Below are positions 44,265 to 52,572 of a stretch of 64,000 nucleotides of DNA, in pieces. The DNA comes from Wandonia haliotis (GTDB taxonomy: Bacteria > Bacteroidota > Bacteroidia > Flavobacteriales_D > Crocinitomicaceae). The stretch is taken from contig NZ_BAAAFH010000003.1 of the NCBI RefSeq assembly GCF_039523435.1, positions 1 to 64,000 of the forward strand, in the 5' to 3' direction. Each line of letters opens with the position of its first letter. Within the stretch, counting starts at the first letter, position 1. A program made the position numbers and the translations under genes. Below the pieces are notes generated by a model, which did not search any database, was not told the origin of the DNA, and saw only the letters and a list, made by a program, of their open reading frames with translations.

Positions 44265-45370
44265 AAATATTACATGTAATTCCTAACCTCAATAAAGGAG
44301 GTGCCGAGCGCTTATGCCTCGATACCTGCCGAGCGCTTCAGAATATACAAGGCGTCGAGGTATTACTCATTAATCTATATCCAGAAAATGCTTATTCTTT
44401 TCTAACCAATGCGCTTAACCGAAAGGTCATTCCGGCTAAAGTAACTCCCTCTATTAGCGGAAAATCGACTATTGAAATCAATCACTTACAACAAGAATTA
44501 GAAGTCTTTCAACCCGATGTAATCCATGTGCACTTATTTGAAGCATTAATGGTCGTGAGTCACCTGCATTTTTCGGCTCATTTAGTTGTGCATTTTCACG
44601 ACAACATGGTACAGTTTGAAAACTTTTCGTGGCGCACATTACTCCATAAGCAAAAGCTGACCAGTTTTTTTGAGAAACGAATCATTCTTAAAGCATTAAA
44701 ACAACATAAAGTTAGTTACATCGGGATTTCGGAACATACTTATCAATACATGAACAAGGTTCTTCCAAGGTCGGTACAAAAGGTTAAACTACTCAATGCC
44801 ATAGAGACCAATCGTTTTCATGCTTCTCCTGAAAGTCAGCGTTCAAATGAACTTACTATGATTGCAAGCTTAGTACCGAAAAAAGCACAACACATTGCAA
44901 TTCAGGTTGTGGCAGAATTAGTTCTACGTGGAATTAACATCCGGTTAAATCTATTGGGAGACGGGTCAGAAAAAGGAAAGCTTCAAGAATTAACTAAAAA
45001 GCTGAACCTTGAGCAACATATTCTATTTCATGGTAATGTAGATGACCCTGAACGATTTTTGAAAAACTCCGTCGTTTATATCCACACAGCTCTTTACGAA
45101 CCATTTGGTTTAGTCATCCTGGAAGCCATGGCCGCCGGTCTTCCTGTTGTGTGTACAGATGGCGGAGGTAACCGTGATCTGATACACGATGGAGAAAACG
45201 GATTCCTAGTGACGTCCACCAAACCCGAATATTTGGCTGATAAAATTGAATACCTGTTGAAGCATGAAGATAAACGAAAGCAAATGGGAAAACAAGCGCA
45301 GCATTTTGCAAAAGAGTTTGATATCGAACACTATGCTACACAGTTAATGATCAAATATTCTGCTATGTAA
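44261..45370 (+). CDS. Family 4 glycosyltransferase
   Basis: A 369-aa GT-B protein with LHVIPNLNKGGAERLCLD at the N-terminus and the GT4 nucleotide-sugar motif EPFGLVILEAMAAGLPVVCTD with a conserved E-x7-E arrangement. Retaining transfer onto the lipid-linked glycan in the cytoplasm. ATGA overlap with the acyltransferase gene; its end overlaps the convergent GT gene by 8 bases. Confidence 0.88.
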   Translation: MKILHVIPNLNKGGAERLCLDTCRALQNIQGVEVLLINLYPENAYSFLTNALNRKVIPAKVTPSISGKSTIEINHLQQELEVFQPDVIHVHLFEALMVVSHLHFSAHLVVHFHDNMVQFENFSWRTLLHKQKLTSFFEKRIILKALKQHKVSYIGISEHTYQYMNKVLPRSVQKVKLLNAIETNRFHASPESQRSNELTMIASLVPKKAQHIAIQVVAELVLRGINIRLNLLGDGSEKGKLQELTKKLNLEQHILFHGNVDDPERFLKNSVVYIHTALYEPFGLVILEAMAAGLPVVCTDGGGNRDLIHDGENGFLVTSTKPEYLADKIEYLLKHEDKRKQMGKQAQHFAKEFDIEHYATQLMIKYSAM

Positions 45371-46574
45371 TATTTTGTAACGTTTTAACAAACTCCCTGT
45401 AATTAGCATCCGCATTATACATTTCCTTCCAGGTCAAATAAGCCGCTTCACCTTTAGCTTCAGCTATACTGGAATCAAAAAACTCACAAATAGCTTCAGC
45501 GACTTCTTGTGTGGAAGGATGATCTGAGAGTAATTTGCCATTGGAATCATTCACTATCTCCCCGTTTCCTCCAACATTCGTGGCAATAACAGGTATCCCA
45601 AAACTCATCGCCTCCATAATGGAAACAGGAATTCCTTCAGAGGAACTAACATTAATAAACAAAGAAGGACTGTTTTCTCTGTACCATTCCATCAATGCCT
45701 CATTCGATATATGCCCTTTGAAGATGCACGTTATGTTTGGTCTCAACTGTTCTTTCGCTAATCGTTCTAATCGCTCCCCTTCTGGACCGTCCCCAAAATG
45801 CACCCATACTAATGAAATATCATGGATATAACTTAATGCTCCGACAATCAATTCAACACGTTTAAGTGGAATAAGATTCGAACAACTTACCAACGTAAAA
45901 GTCCCGGAAGGTATGACTTTGCGCTGTGCTGAAACACCAAGACGTGAGGGAATAAGATTGCTTGGGTTTGAAACCTTCCATTTTTCAGTTATATAATCCT
46001 TTCCTTTTTGAGAAATAGGATAAACAGCATTCAGCTGGTTGGTTATATAATGCCGAAAAGGTAAATAGTTTAACGCGTGAACATTAAAGTACAAATCCCA
46101 CCCATGTACACGTGAAACAGTTACCACCTTATTGTATTTATTGAACATGGCTATAGCAAGCGCAGCATCGTCGCACCAATAGGAATACAAAACGGTGTTA
46201 TGCTTAAGTAGGATTCGTTTATTCAACTTGCGTCGTATCTTTTTTGCTCGTGCTAAAGAAATGAGCATAGTCTTGAGTTTACCTAACGTTAAACGTTGAT
46301 GGTAGATGTTGTTGATAATGTTGAATTCTTGCCACACACATCTGTTTAGTATACCTAAGATACTCAACCATTTTTCAACCCCTGATAATTGAGCAGTCAA
46401 AGCAACAACATTACAATTGGATGGTACTGGTCGTTGTTCAGTCGAAGTAGCGTCGACAGTAACAATTGTCACCTGTTCGAAACCCTCGGACAAGTATGCA
46501 ATTTCAGTTTCCAAAAACGTTTCGTGTGTTCCAAATGGAAATCCGGCCGTAATTAGCACCAATTTTTTGTTCAT
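45363..46574 (-). CDS. Family 4 glycosyltransferase, reverse oriented
   Basis: A 403-aa GT-B protein. The C-terminal half has GDGPEGERLERLAKE and the GT4 motif SSSEGIPVSIMEAMSFGIPVIATNVGGN. The only minus-strand gene of the polysaccharide locus, convergent with the 44261 GT gene and divergent from the 46626 GT gene, sharing a palindromic promoter region with the latter. Confidence 0.86.
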   Translation of the reverse strand: MNKKLVLITAGFPFGTHETFLETEIAYLSEGFEQVTIVTVDATSTEQRPVPSNCNVVALTAQLSGVEKWLSILGILNRCVWQEFNIINNIYHQRLTLGKLKTMLISLARAKKIRRKLNKRILLKHNTVLYSYWCDDAALAIAMFNKYNKVVTVSRVHGWDLYFNVHALNYLPFRHYITNQLNAVYPISQKGKDYITEKWKVSNPSNLIPSRLGVSAQRKVIPSGTFTLVSCSNLIPLKRVELIVGALSYIHDISLVWVHFGDGPEGERLERLAKEQLRPNITCIFKGHISNEALMEWYRENSPSLFINVSSSEGIPVSIMEAMSFGIPVIATNVGGNGEIVNDSNGKLLSDHPSTQEVAEAICEFFDSSIAEAKGEAAYLTWKEMYNADANYREFVKTLQNIT

Positions 46575-46598
46575 CTTTAGCCTGATGTTTTACCTTTG
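46567..46598 (+). promoter_or_regulatory. Promoter of the 46626 glycosyltransferase, with palindrome
   Basis: TTG (46567-46569), 21 bases, TACCTTTG (46591-46598) form a consensus promoter on the plus strand. The -7 element is the left half of a 16-bp near-perfect palindrome (TACCTTT-GT-AAAGGTA, 46591-46606) in the divergent gap, so the same sequence offers a one-mismatch -7 element on the minus strand. Confidence 0.6.
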
Positions 46599-46625
46599 TA
46601 AAGGTAACCAAACTAATTTAGTCGC

Positions 46626-47924
46626 TTGAAAAAAATTCTCCTCATATCCTATTTCTATCCCCCCTGTAACCTAACGGCAGCGCAACGTGTCGCTGGATGG
46701 GCGAAGTATTTGCATGAGAGTGGATATTATCCAATTGTGGTTACACGGAATTGGGATAAGCGCATAGAGCAATCGGAAGATGTATTGTATTCTAGCGGCA
46801 CCTCATTACAAGTAGAAAAAAGAGGGACACACGAGGTGCATTATGTTCCCTACAAACCCGGGCTGAGAGATCGAATTTTCACACGCTTATCAGGCACTAA
46901 GCTTCAAGGATTAAGCAAACTCTTCACGGCATTGGAGCTGATCATGGAGAACTTTTCAATGCGCTTTATTCCACACCGAAACATATACAGACATGCGGAC
47001 AAGTTACTGTCCGAAGATGGATCCATTCAACAAGTCATTATCTCAGGAAATCCCTTCAACCAATTTTCATTTGGCTATCATCTAAAAAAACGACATCCCA
47101 TTCAATGGATTGCCGATTACCGGGATGATTGGAATACATCCGAATTGGAAGTCAAGCCGTATGCTTCGTCACGACTTATTGCTAAACTACAAGCACACAG
47201 CGAAAAAAAATGGGTAGGTACAGCGGTCTGTATTACCTCTGTTTCTCAATACTATGTACAAAAAATCGAGCAGTTTGTAAAACGTCCAGGTTATGTTGTT
47301 CTCAATGGTTATGATTTTGAGTTGCCAAATCCCTGTCCACAACCCGAATCAGATATTTTCCGTATCACTTATAATGGAAGTTTATATGCCAGTCAACCAA
47401 TAGAAGTCTTTTTGGAAGCTGTCAAAAGTGTGATTCGTTGCAACGATAAGGTATTACCCATTGAAGTTCATTTTCCCGGATTGGCATATGATCCAGTCCA
47501 AAAAATGCGAGTAGAAGCATTGACCAAAGACATTCAAGCACACATTTTTATCACCGCTCGTTTACCAAAAGAAGAGGTAATTGACTTGCAGTTGCGATCG
47601 GACGTGTTATTAATGGTTGCGCATAATAATATTAAAGGAATACCTTCCAGTAAGTTATTTGAGTACATTGGGTTGGAACGTACCATTTTGGTTTGTCCCA
47701 CAGACAGCGACGTTATTGAAGAAATGGTTACCACAACTGCTACTGGTCATACAGTGCAATCAATAGATGAATGTATTTCTGTTTTGACAGAACTCATACA
47801 TAAAAAGCGGATGAACGAGACCTTAACTACACACACTGGCACAATTGCAATGCGTAACCAATATAGTCGTCGTCACCAAACGAAGGTATTGGGTGAGTTG
47901 TTGGACAGCATTACATCGGTTTAA
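46626..47924 (+). CDS. Glycosyltransferase (GT4-like)
   Basis: A 432-aa GT-B-type protein starting LKKILLISYFYPPCNLTAAQ, typical of GT4 proteins with FYPP at the N-terminus. C-terminal region KGIPSSKLFEYIGLERTILVC is the acceptor/donor motif of the WbuB-like group. TTG start at 46626, 28 bases after the -7 element; no ATG is available nearby. It is the last gene of the locus before the transposase-like remnant. Confidence 0.8.
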   Translation: MKKILLISYFYPPCNLTAAQRVAGWAKYLHESGYYPIVVTRNWDKRIEQSEDVLYSSGTSLQVEKRGTHEVHYVPYKPGLRDRIFTRLSGTKLQGLSKLFTALELIMENFSMRFIPHRNIYRHADKLLSEDGSIQQVIISGNPFNQFSFGYHLKKRHPIQWIADYRDDWNTSELEVKPYASSRLIAKLQAHSEKKWVGTAVCITSVSQYYVQKIEQFVKRPGYVVLNGYDFELPNPCPQPESDIFRITYNGSLYASQPIEVFLEAVKSVIRCNDKVLPIEVHFPGLAYDPVQKMRVEALTKDIQAHIFITARLPKEEVIDLQLRSDVLLMVAHNNIKGIPSSKLFEYIGLERTILVCPTDSDVIEEMVTTTATGHTVQSIDECISVLTELIHKKRMNETLTTHTGTIAMRNQYSRRHQTKVLGELLDSITSV

Positions 47925-47931
47925 TTTCGGT

Positions 47932-48073
47932 TTTGATCAGCTCTCTTTCGACAAAGGCTACAGTACCAGAGCGGAGTTAGAGATAGAACAGCTCTAAAAC
48001 TCATACTACCCACTCACAATTACCTATCGCCATCCGAAAAACGAAATAGGATACGGAAATATTTTTTATACCT
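47932..48073 (+). pseudogene. Frameshifted transposase-like remnant
   Basis: In one frame (47932-47997) the DNA encodes FDQLSFDKGYSTRAELEIEQL then a stop; a second frame starting at 47997 continues LILPTHNYLSPSEKRNRIR. Together they resemble the SFDKGF....L.LPKKG.LS..EKE core of DDE (ISNCY-like) transposases. The rest of the transposase, terminal inverted repeats and target duplications are not visible. A relic at the right border of the polysaccharide locus; similarity judged by eye only. Confidence 0.4.
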
Positions 48074-48261
48074 TTTCTAAAGAACAAAAGGGTTTGTCTA
48101 TATCTCTCACAAAAACTATAACCAGAGTCCATATCAGGTTTATCAAATTTTCACTTCTCGGATCAAAGAACAACACCCCAGATAAAACAGGGCTTCTACC
48201 CGATAAACTCCTTCAATCTTATGTTAAAATTAATTGTTTATTAAATTAATTGTTAAAAAGC

Positions 48262-48293
48262 TTTGTTAGAAAAAAATTGATTTCATACCTTTG
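48262..48293 (+). promoter_or_regulatory. Complete -33/-7 promoter of the 48315-49962 genes
   Basis: TTTG (48262-48265), 20 bases, TACCTTTG (48286-48293) matches the Bacteroidota consensus. It fits the ATG at 48315 better than the longer frame beginning at 48291. Confidence 0.7.
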
Positions 48294-48314
48294 CACCGCA
48301 AAAATTTAACCACC

Positions 48315-48614
48315 ATGAATCAATTGTTTAAAAACTTACTGGTAATAGCTATTTGTATGCTGCCGCTTTTTTCTGTTGCGCAATACAAATATGAACTGGA
48401 GTTATCATCTTTCAATGAATCAAGCCCTAAGCAGGCCTATTCATTTATCTCTCAAAAGTTGACTTACGGAAAACGAAGTATTGAAAACAATCGTTTTTAC
48501 TTCGAGTCTTCGGAATTGTACAGTGAAGAGAAAATCAATCAAATTGTAACGTTCTTCGATTACGAACTAAAGAGCTTCCAAATACTGGATCGTCCGGAAG
48601 AAGAACAAGAATAA
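48315..48614 (+). CDS. Small secreted protein of unknown function
   Basis: A 99-aa protein with signal peptide (1-22, cleavage after SVAQ) and a mature region of ~77 residues of mixed helix and strand, ending in an acidic tail (DRPEEEQE). No family recognised. First gene of a two-gene unit with the 441-aa exoprotein (22-base gap), parallel to the 54491/55042 pair; it may assist the partner exoprotein. Confidence 0.6.
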   Translation: MNQLFKNLLVIAICMLPLFSVAQYKYELELSSFNESSPKQAYSFISQKLTYGKRSIENNRFYFESSELYSEEKINQIVTFFDYELKSFQILDRPEEEQE

Positions 48615-48636
48615 TCAATCATTTAAAACAACCATC

Positions 48637-49962
48637 ATGAACATTTTTAACCGATTACTTTTAGTAATCAGTCTGGTTTCTGCGATCCTTTTTGTGCCTT
48701 CGGAAACAGCTTTCGGGCAATGTCAGAACGCAACTGCATACGGGTCTTCCGCAGCACCAACAGAAAATATCGAAGTTCAAATAAGTAGTAACCTTTGGCG
48801 CGGATACGAGTACAATACCTTAACAGGTGTTACCAGTGGTCGCACCTATCTTTCGGATATGAGTCGATCCGGATATATTACCGTTAGATCCGGATCTCCC
48901 GGTGGCCCGGTTGTTGCCTATGGAGCTGCACCTTTAAGCTGGACAGCAGTAGCAAGTGGTACACACTACATCCACTATAGTTCGAATTCGAATTGTGGGC
49001 AAAGTGACAGGAACACAAGAACTACCATACGTTGTACATCCTGTCCGACTTCTCAACGTGATTGTGAAGGGGCTCAGCTGGTATGTAATAGCTCTACTAT
49101 TAATGCCAACTCGAATGGTGCAGGTATACAGGAAATTTCGGGAGCGAATTCAGGATGTGACATGGTAGACGAGAATCAATCTACCTGGTTCTATGTCTAT
49201 ATTCAATCAGGAGGTACGTTGGAGATGACCATCTCTCCCGAAGACCCGAGTGACGACTATGACTGGGCAATCTGGGGACCCTATAATGCCGCAACGGCTG
49301 CTGCAAACTGTAGCCCTACAGAAGCACCATTGCGTTGTAATACTTCAGCAAACGCACCGTTAACAGGTATGAATCCATCTGCTACGAGCGACTATGAGTT
49401 TCCAGGATATTCAACCAACCGATGGTCGAACCCTATCCAAGCAAATAGTGGTGATGTATACATCCTATTGATAGACAACTGGTCAAACAGTGGACGTCCG
49501 TATCAATTGAACTGGAGCGGAACCTGTGCATTGGGGTGTACAGCCATTGAACTCCCTGTTGAGTTGATTAGTTTTCAGGGAGAGAGCTTTCCGAATGAAA
49601 ATATTCTTACCTGGAAAACGGCTTCTGAAAAAGACAATGCTTATTTTGTCCTGGAAACATCGGCAGACGGATCAGTCTGGACAGAAATTGATCGCATTCC
49701 GGGTGCAGGAACCACTTCTACGAAACAAACGTATACAAGTACACATCGCGTTCAGACGACGACTGTTCAGTACTACAGATTATTCCAGTACGACTATGAC
49801 GGTAGCGAAGATTTTCTTGGAATCGTATCACTGAATAATCAGGAAGAAGCAAAGACAATTACCAAGAGAGTTAACCTGTTTGGTCAGGAGGTAAACGAAA
49901 CTTACCGCGGAATGGTAATTGAATATTATTCAGACGGAAGTATTCAAAAGAAAGTACAATAG
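48637..49962 (+). CDS. Secreted exoprotein with variant C-terminal tail
   Basis: A 441-aa protein with signal peptide (1-27, FGQ). The middle (about 140-290) has several Cys-containing strands (TSCPTSQRDCEGAQLVC, WGPYNAATAAANC) and a lectin-like feel. Residues about 308-400 form a module (LPVELISFQGESF ... YYRLFQYDYDG) also present in three other exoproteins of this cluster. It ends NLFGQEVNETYRGMVI then EYYSDGSIQKKVQ, which is not the usual type A signal and may be a variant T9SS tail. It lies 22 bases after the 48315 gene. Confidence 0.75.
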   Translation: MNIFNRLLLVISLVSAILFVPSETAFGQCQNATAYGSSAAPTENIEVQISSNLWRGYEYNTLTGVTSGRTYLSDMSRSGYITVRSGSPGGPVVAYGAAPLSWTAVASGTHYIHYSSNSNCGQSDRNTRTTIRCTSCPTSQRDCEGAQLVCNSSTINANSNGAGIQEISGANSGCDMVDENQSTWFYVYIQSGGTLEMTISPEDPSDDYDWAIWGPYNAATAAANCSPTEAPLRCNTSANAPLTGMNPSATSDYEFPGYSTNRWSNPIQANSGDVYILLIDNWSNSGRPYQLNWSGTCALGCTAIELPVELISFQGESFPNENILTWKTASEKDNAYFVLETSADGSVWTEIDRIPGAGTTSTKQTYTSTHRVQTTTVQYYRLFQYDYDGSEDFLGIVSLNNQEEAKTITKRVNLFGQEVNETYRGMVIEYYSDGSIQKKVQ

Positions 49963-49987
49963 TACGTCTATAAATATACTCTTTTAC

Positions 49988-50021
49988 ACCACCTTCTAAG
50001 TTATAGAAGGTGGTTTTTTTT
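49988..50021 (+). terminator. Strong terminator after the 441-aa exoprotein gene
   Basis: An 11-bp perfect stem (ACCACCTTCTA, 5-base loop, TAGAAGGTGGT) followed by eight T. Confidence 0.88.
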
Positions 50022-50272
50022 ATTATATCCGATTCCTGTAAGAATCTTCAGCCAGACCAGCATTATCAGGGCATAAAGGTTTATCTAAGATCAAACGCTA
50101 TCTACTTATAAAACAGAAATTTGTTAAAAAATTTGTTCATAATTAATTAACGTGTTAATTTAGCCTTAACACCACGCTAAAAATTATTATGCCCCTGTAC
50201 TATTATTTATGTAAAATGAATTGACTTGACCTTTTAAGGTTATGCTACTGTTTACCAAAATTTATTATTGCT
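50022..50272. other. Intergenic region upstream of the 749-aa exoprotein gene
   Basis: About 250 AT-rich bases with no gene or exact TAnnTTTG. TATTATTG close to the start codon is a one-mismatch -7 element. Confidence 0.4.
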
Positions 50273-52522
50273 ATGGGAAAAAACATTACTTCAGTGTTTT
50301 TACTGGTCTTTGTATGGACCTGTTTTAACGTATTCGGACAGGATGAAAAAAAAGCGCACGGGCTTGTATCTAATTTCGAACAATCATTTGATTTTCAACC
50401 CGAAAAAAAATATTCGCGAGAAGACGGTCTGAAATATAATGAGGCAGAATACACAAATCACCCCGACTTCGGAAGGCTACCTGTTGATGCTCCATACGGG
50501 AAAAGGGTCGTGGAAGATCTTAGTAAACGAACCGCTGATGAACGCTACTACATTGATTTGGATGACCCAACTTTTTTCTATGTGCAAAAAGCTGCAACAC
50601 CAATTAATTTCGAAAAAGACGGGTATCTTGTTGCTATCCATCCTTACCTGAGTCCATCGCAAAACGGAGTATATAAAGCCGAGCGACAACCGTATCCGGC
50701 AGAACTGAATACACTGAATAAAAATGCTGTAATTTACATTGACGGGCAAGAATTCTCTTTCAGTAACTATTCGCTTGTTGCTACGCTACCTGATGGGACT
50801 CAAGAAACATTTAGTGCAAACTGGGAAGCTATTCAGGTCGGTAATGAAGGGGCTCTGATCGAGAATATCTTTCCAAAGATAGATTTACGTATTCTATTCA
50901 GTAAAGGACAAATAAAAACAGAGTTTATTCTTACGGAACAACCTGTTTACACAGAACTGGAGTTTACAGATGAAATAGGCTTTAACAATGATTTCGAATT
51001 AATTGAAGATACAGAAAACCATAGAGGGAAACTACTCGTTCGTTCTTCTGATCAAACTCCTTTCTTAAAAATTGGTGCTGTTAAGTCTTTTGATGCATCT
51101 CAGGCAAAAGAACTTGCCAGTATTCATCCCTACATTAACGATGAGAACCATCTTAAATTTATCTGTGATGCAACTTTTCTTCACAATCCTGAACTTACCT
51201 ACCCATTACTAATTGACCCACTATTTACAGCTGTAGGTCCTGTGAACTCAGCTGTAGGCGTAATAGGTTCATTAGAATCTCCTGCATCGTGTAGTTCAAC
51301 ACTAAATGTAAACTTTCCGGGAGGTTCTACTCCATGGGATTTTTCCGCAGCATGGTCTATCTACGCTGATGAGTGTTTCTATAATTGGTATTACTATGGC
51401 TACTGGCCTTGCTATACAGGTGAAGCGCAAGTGAGTATCACCAGCAACTGTGGAGGAAGATCTCCTGCTACCGGAATCTGGAACTGTTCACCCGGGTGCT
51501 CAAATCCGGGAACATGGAACCCGACACTTCCCTTTGCTGCGTCAGGAACACAAAGTTTAGCACAATGTTATACACCTTCCTGCTCCAACCAAACCCTTTC
51601 TTTTTCCTTTAACCTCGATCGAAACTCCGGATGTCCTAGTTTTGGTGGAGCAGATCAATGTAACTGGTCTTCCAGTTGGTGCATTACTCTTAATCAATGG
51701 CAGGTAACTGTTCAGGGAAGATCTCTTGAAACACTAGGAAATACATCCACGGGGAATGGATATACCGCTGTCGTATCATCCAATTGCCTTGGTAATTCAA
51801 CATTAGATCCAACTGTACAGTATGGAGTTCCCGGGTATTCCTACTCCTGGAGTACAGGAGCTACAACTCCAACCATTACAGTTAGTAATGCAAGTTCCGG
51901 TGCTACCTATACTGCAGATGTTACCGACGCTTGTGGAACAACCCGAACAGCGACTTTTGATATCACCTGTCCATTAGCTGTAACACTTACAAAGTTCGAT
52001 GCTGTAAACCTGGAACGTGAAGTCCTTCTCGAATGGGAAACAGCTACTGAACAGGATAATGACTATTTTGTTGTCCAGCGATCAACCGATGGTATACACT
52101 TTGAGAATATCGGAATGGTTAAAGGTGCCGGAAATTCAAATACAACACGGTATTACCATTTTTCAGATCCCGAACCATACGCGCATATCAGTTATTACCG
52201 CCTTGAAATAGTAGATTTTCAGGGAACCAGAGATTACTCCTCTACCGAATCAGTCGTTCGTAATAATACAGACGGATCAATTCAACTGATACCCAATCCG
52301 GCAAAAGAATCAGTAAACGTCGTATACACAGCTTCAGTACAGGATGAGTATACGATTCTAATCAACTCTTCCAGAGGTGAAAGGATGCTGGAAAAAGTCG
52401 TAGAAGTTAAAAAAGGAATGCAAAGCACGCACTTTGACGTCTCAGGACTTGCCTCAGGTATATATATTGTTCAGATACTTACAAAGCATGAGGTCTTTTC
52501 CGAAAGACTGATTATCGAATAG
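50273..52522 (+). CDS. Secreted exoprotein with type A T9SS tail
   Basis: A 749-aa protein, signal peptide 1-22 (ending VFGQ). An N-terminal ~320 residues resemble the 'SBBP'-associated beta-propeller front region found in several Bacteroidota exoproteins (LTYPLLIDPLFTAVG). The middle is Cys/Trp/Tyr rich (DECFYNWYYYGYWPCYTG, repeated CSN and NC motifs). An Ig-like segment (SYSWSTGATTP, about 520-565), the shared module (about 573-668, LAVTLTKFDAVN...), and a type A signal (LIPNPAKESVNV ... SERLIIE) follow. Likely a surface protein; no catalytic motif seen. Confidence 0.8.
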   Translation: MGKNITSVFLLVFVWTCFNVFGQDEKKAHGLVSNFEQSFDFQPEKKYSREDGLKYNEAEYTNHPDFGRLPVDAPYGKRVVEDLSKRTADERYYIDLDDPTFFYVQKAATPINFEKDGYLVAIHPYLSPSQNGVYKAERQPYPAELNTLNKNAVIYIDGQEFSFSNYSLVATLPDGTQETFSANWEAIQVGNEGALIENIFPKIDLRILFSKGQIKTEFILTEQPVYTELEFTDEIGFNNDFELIEDTENHRGKLLVRSSDQTPFLKIGAVKSFDASQAKELASIHPYINDENHLKFICDATFLHNPELTYPLLIDPLFTAVGPVNSAVGVIGSLESPASCSSTLNVNFPGGSTPWDFSAAWSIYADECFYNWYYYGYWPCYTGEAQVSITSNCGGRSPATGIWNCSPGCSNPGTWNPTLPFAASGTQSLAQCYTPSCSNQTLSFSFNLDRNSGCPSFGGADQCNWSSSWCITLNQWQVTVQGRSLETLGNTSTGNGYTAVVSSNCLGNSTLDPTVQYGVPGYSYSWSTGATTPTITVSNASSGATYTADVTDACGTTRTATFDITCPLAVTLTKFDAVNLEREVLLEWETATEQDNDYFVVQRSTDGIHFENIGMVKGAGNSNTTRYYHFSDPEPYAHISYYRLEIVDFQGTRDYSSTESVVRNNTDGSIQLIPNPAKESVNVVYTASVQDEYTILINSSRGERMLEKVVEVKKGMQSTHFDVSGLASGIYIVQILTKHEVFSERLIIE

Positions 52523-52523
52523 A

Positions 52524-52557
52524 AAAAAAGGGAGGTGAATGATCACCTCCCTTTTTT
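52524..52557. terminator. Bidirectional terminator between convergent exoprotein genes
   Basis: A 15-bp perfect stem (52524-52538 with 52543-52557, 4-base loop) with A-run and T-run on the two sides, between the 749-aa and 536-aa genes. Confidence 0.9.
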
Positions 52558-52572
52558 GAATCCCGGTTATAT

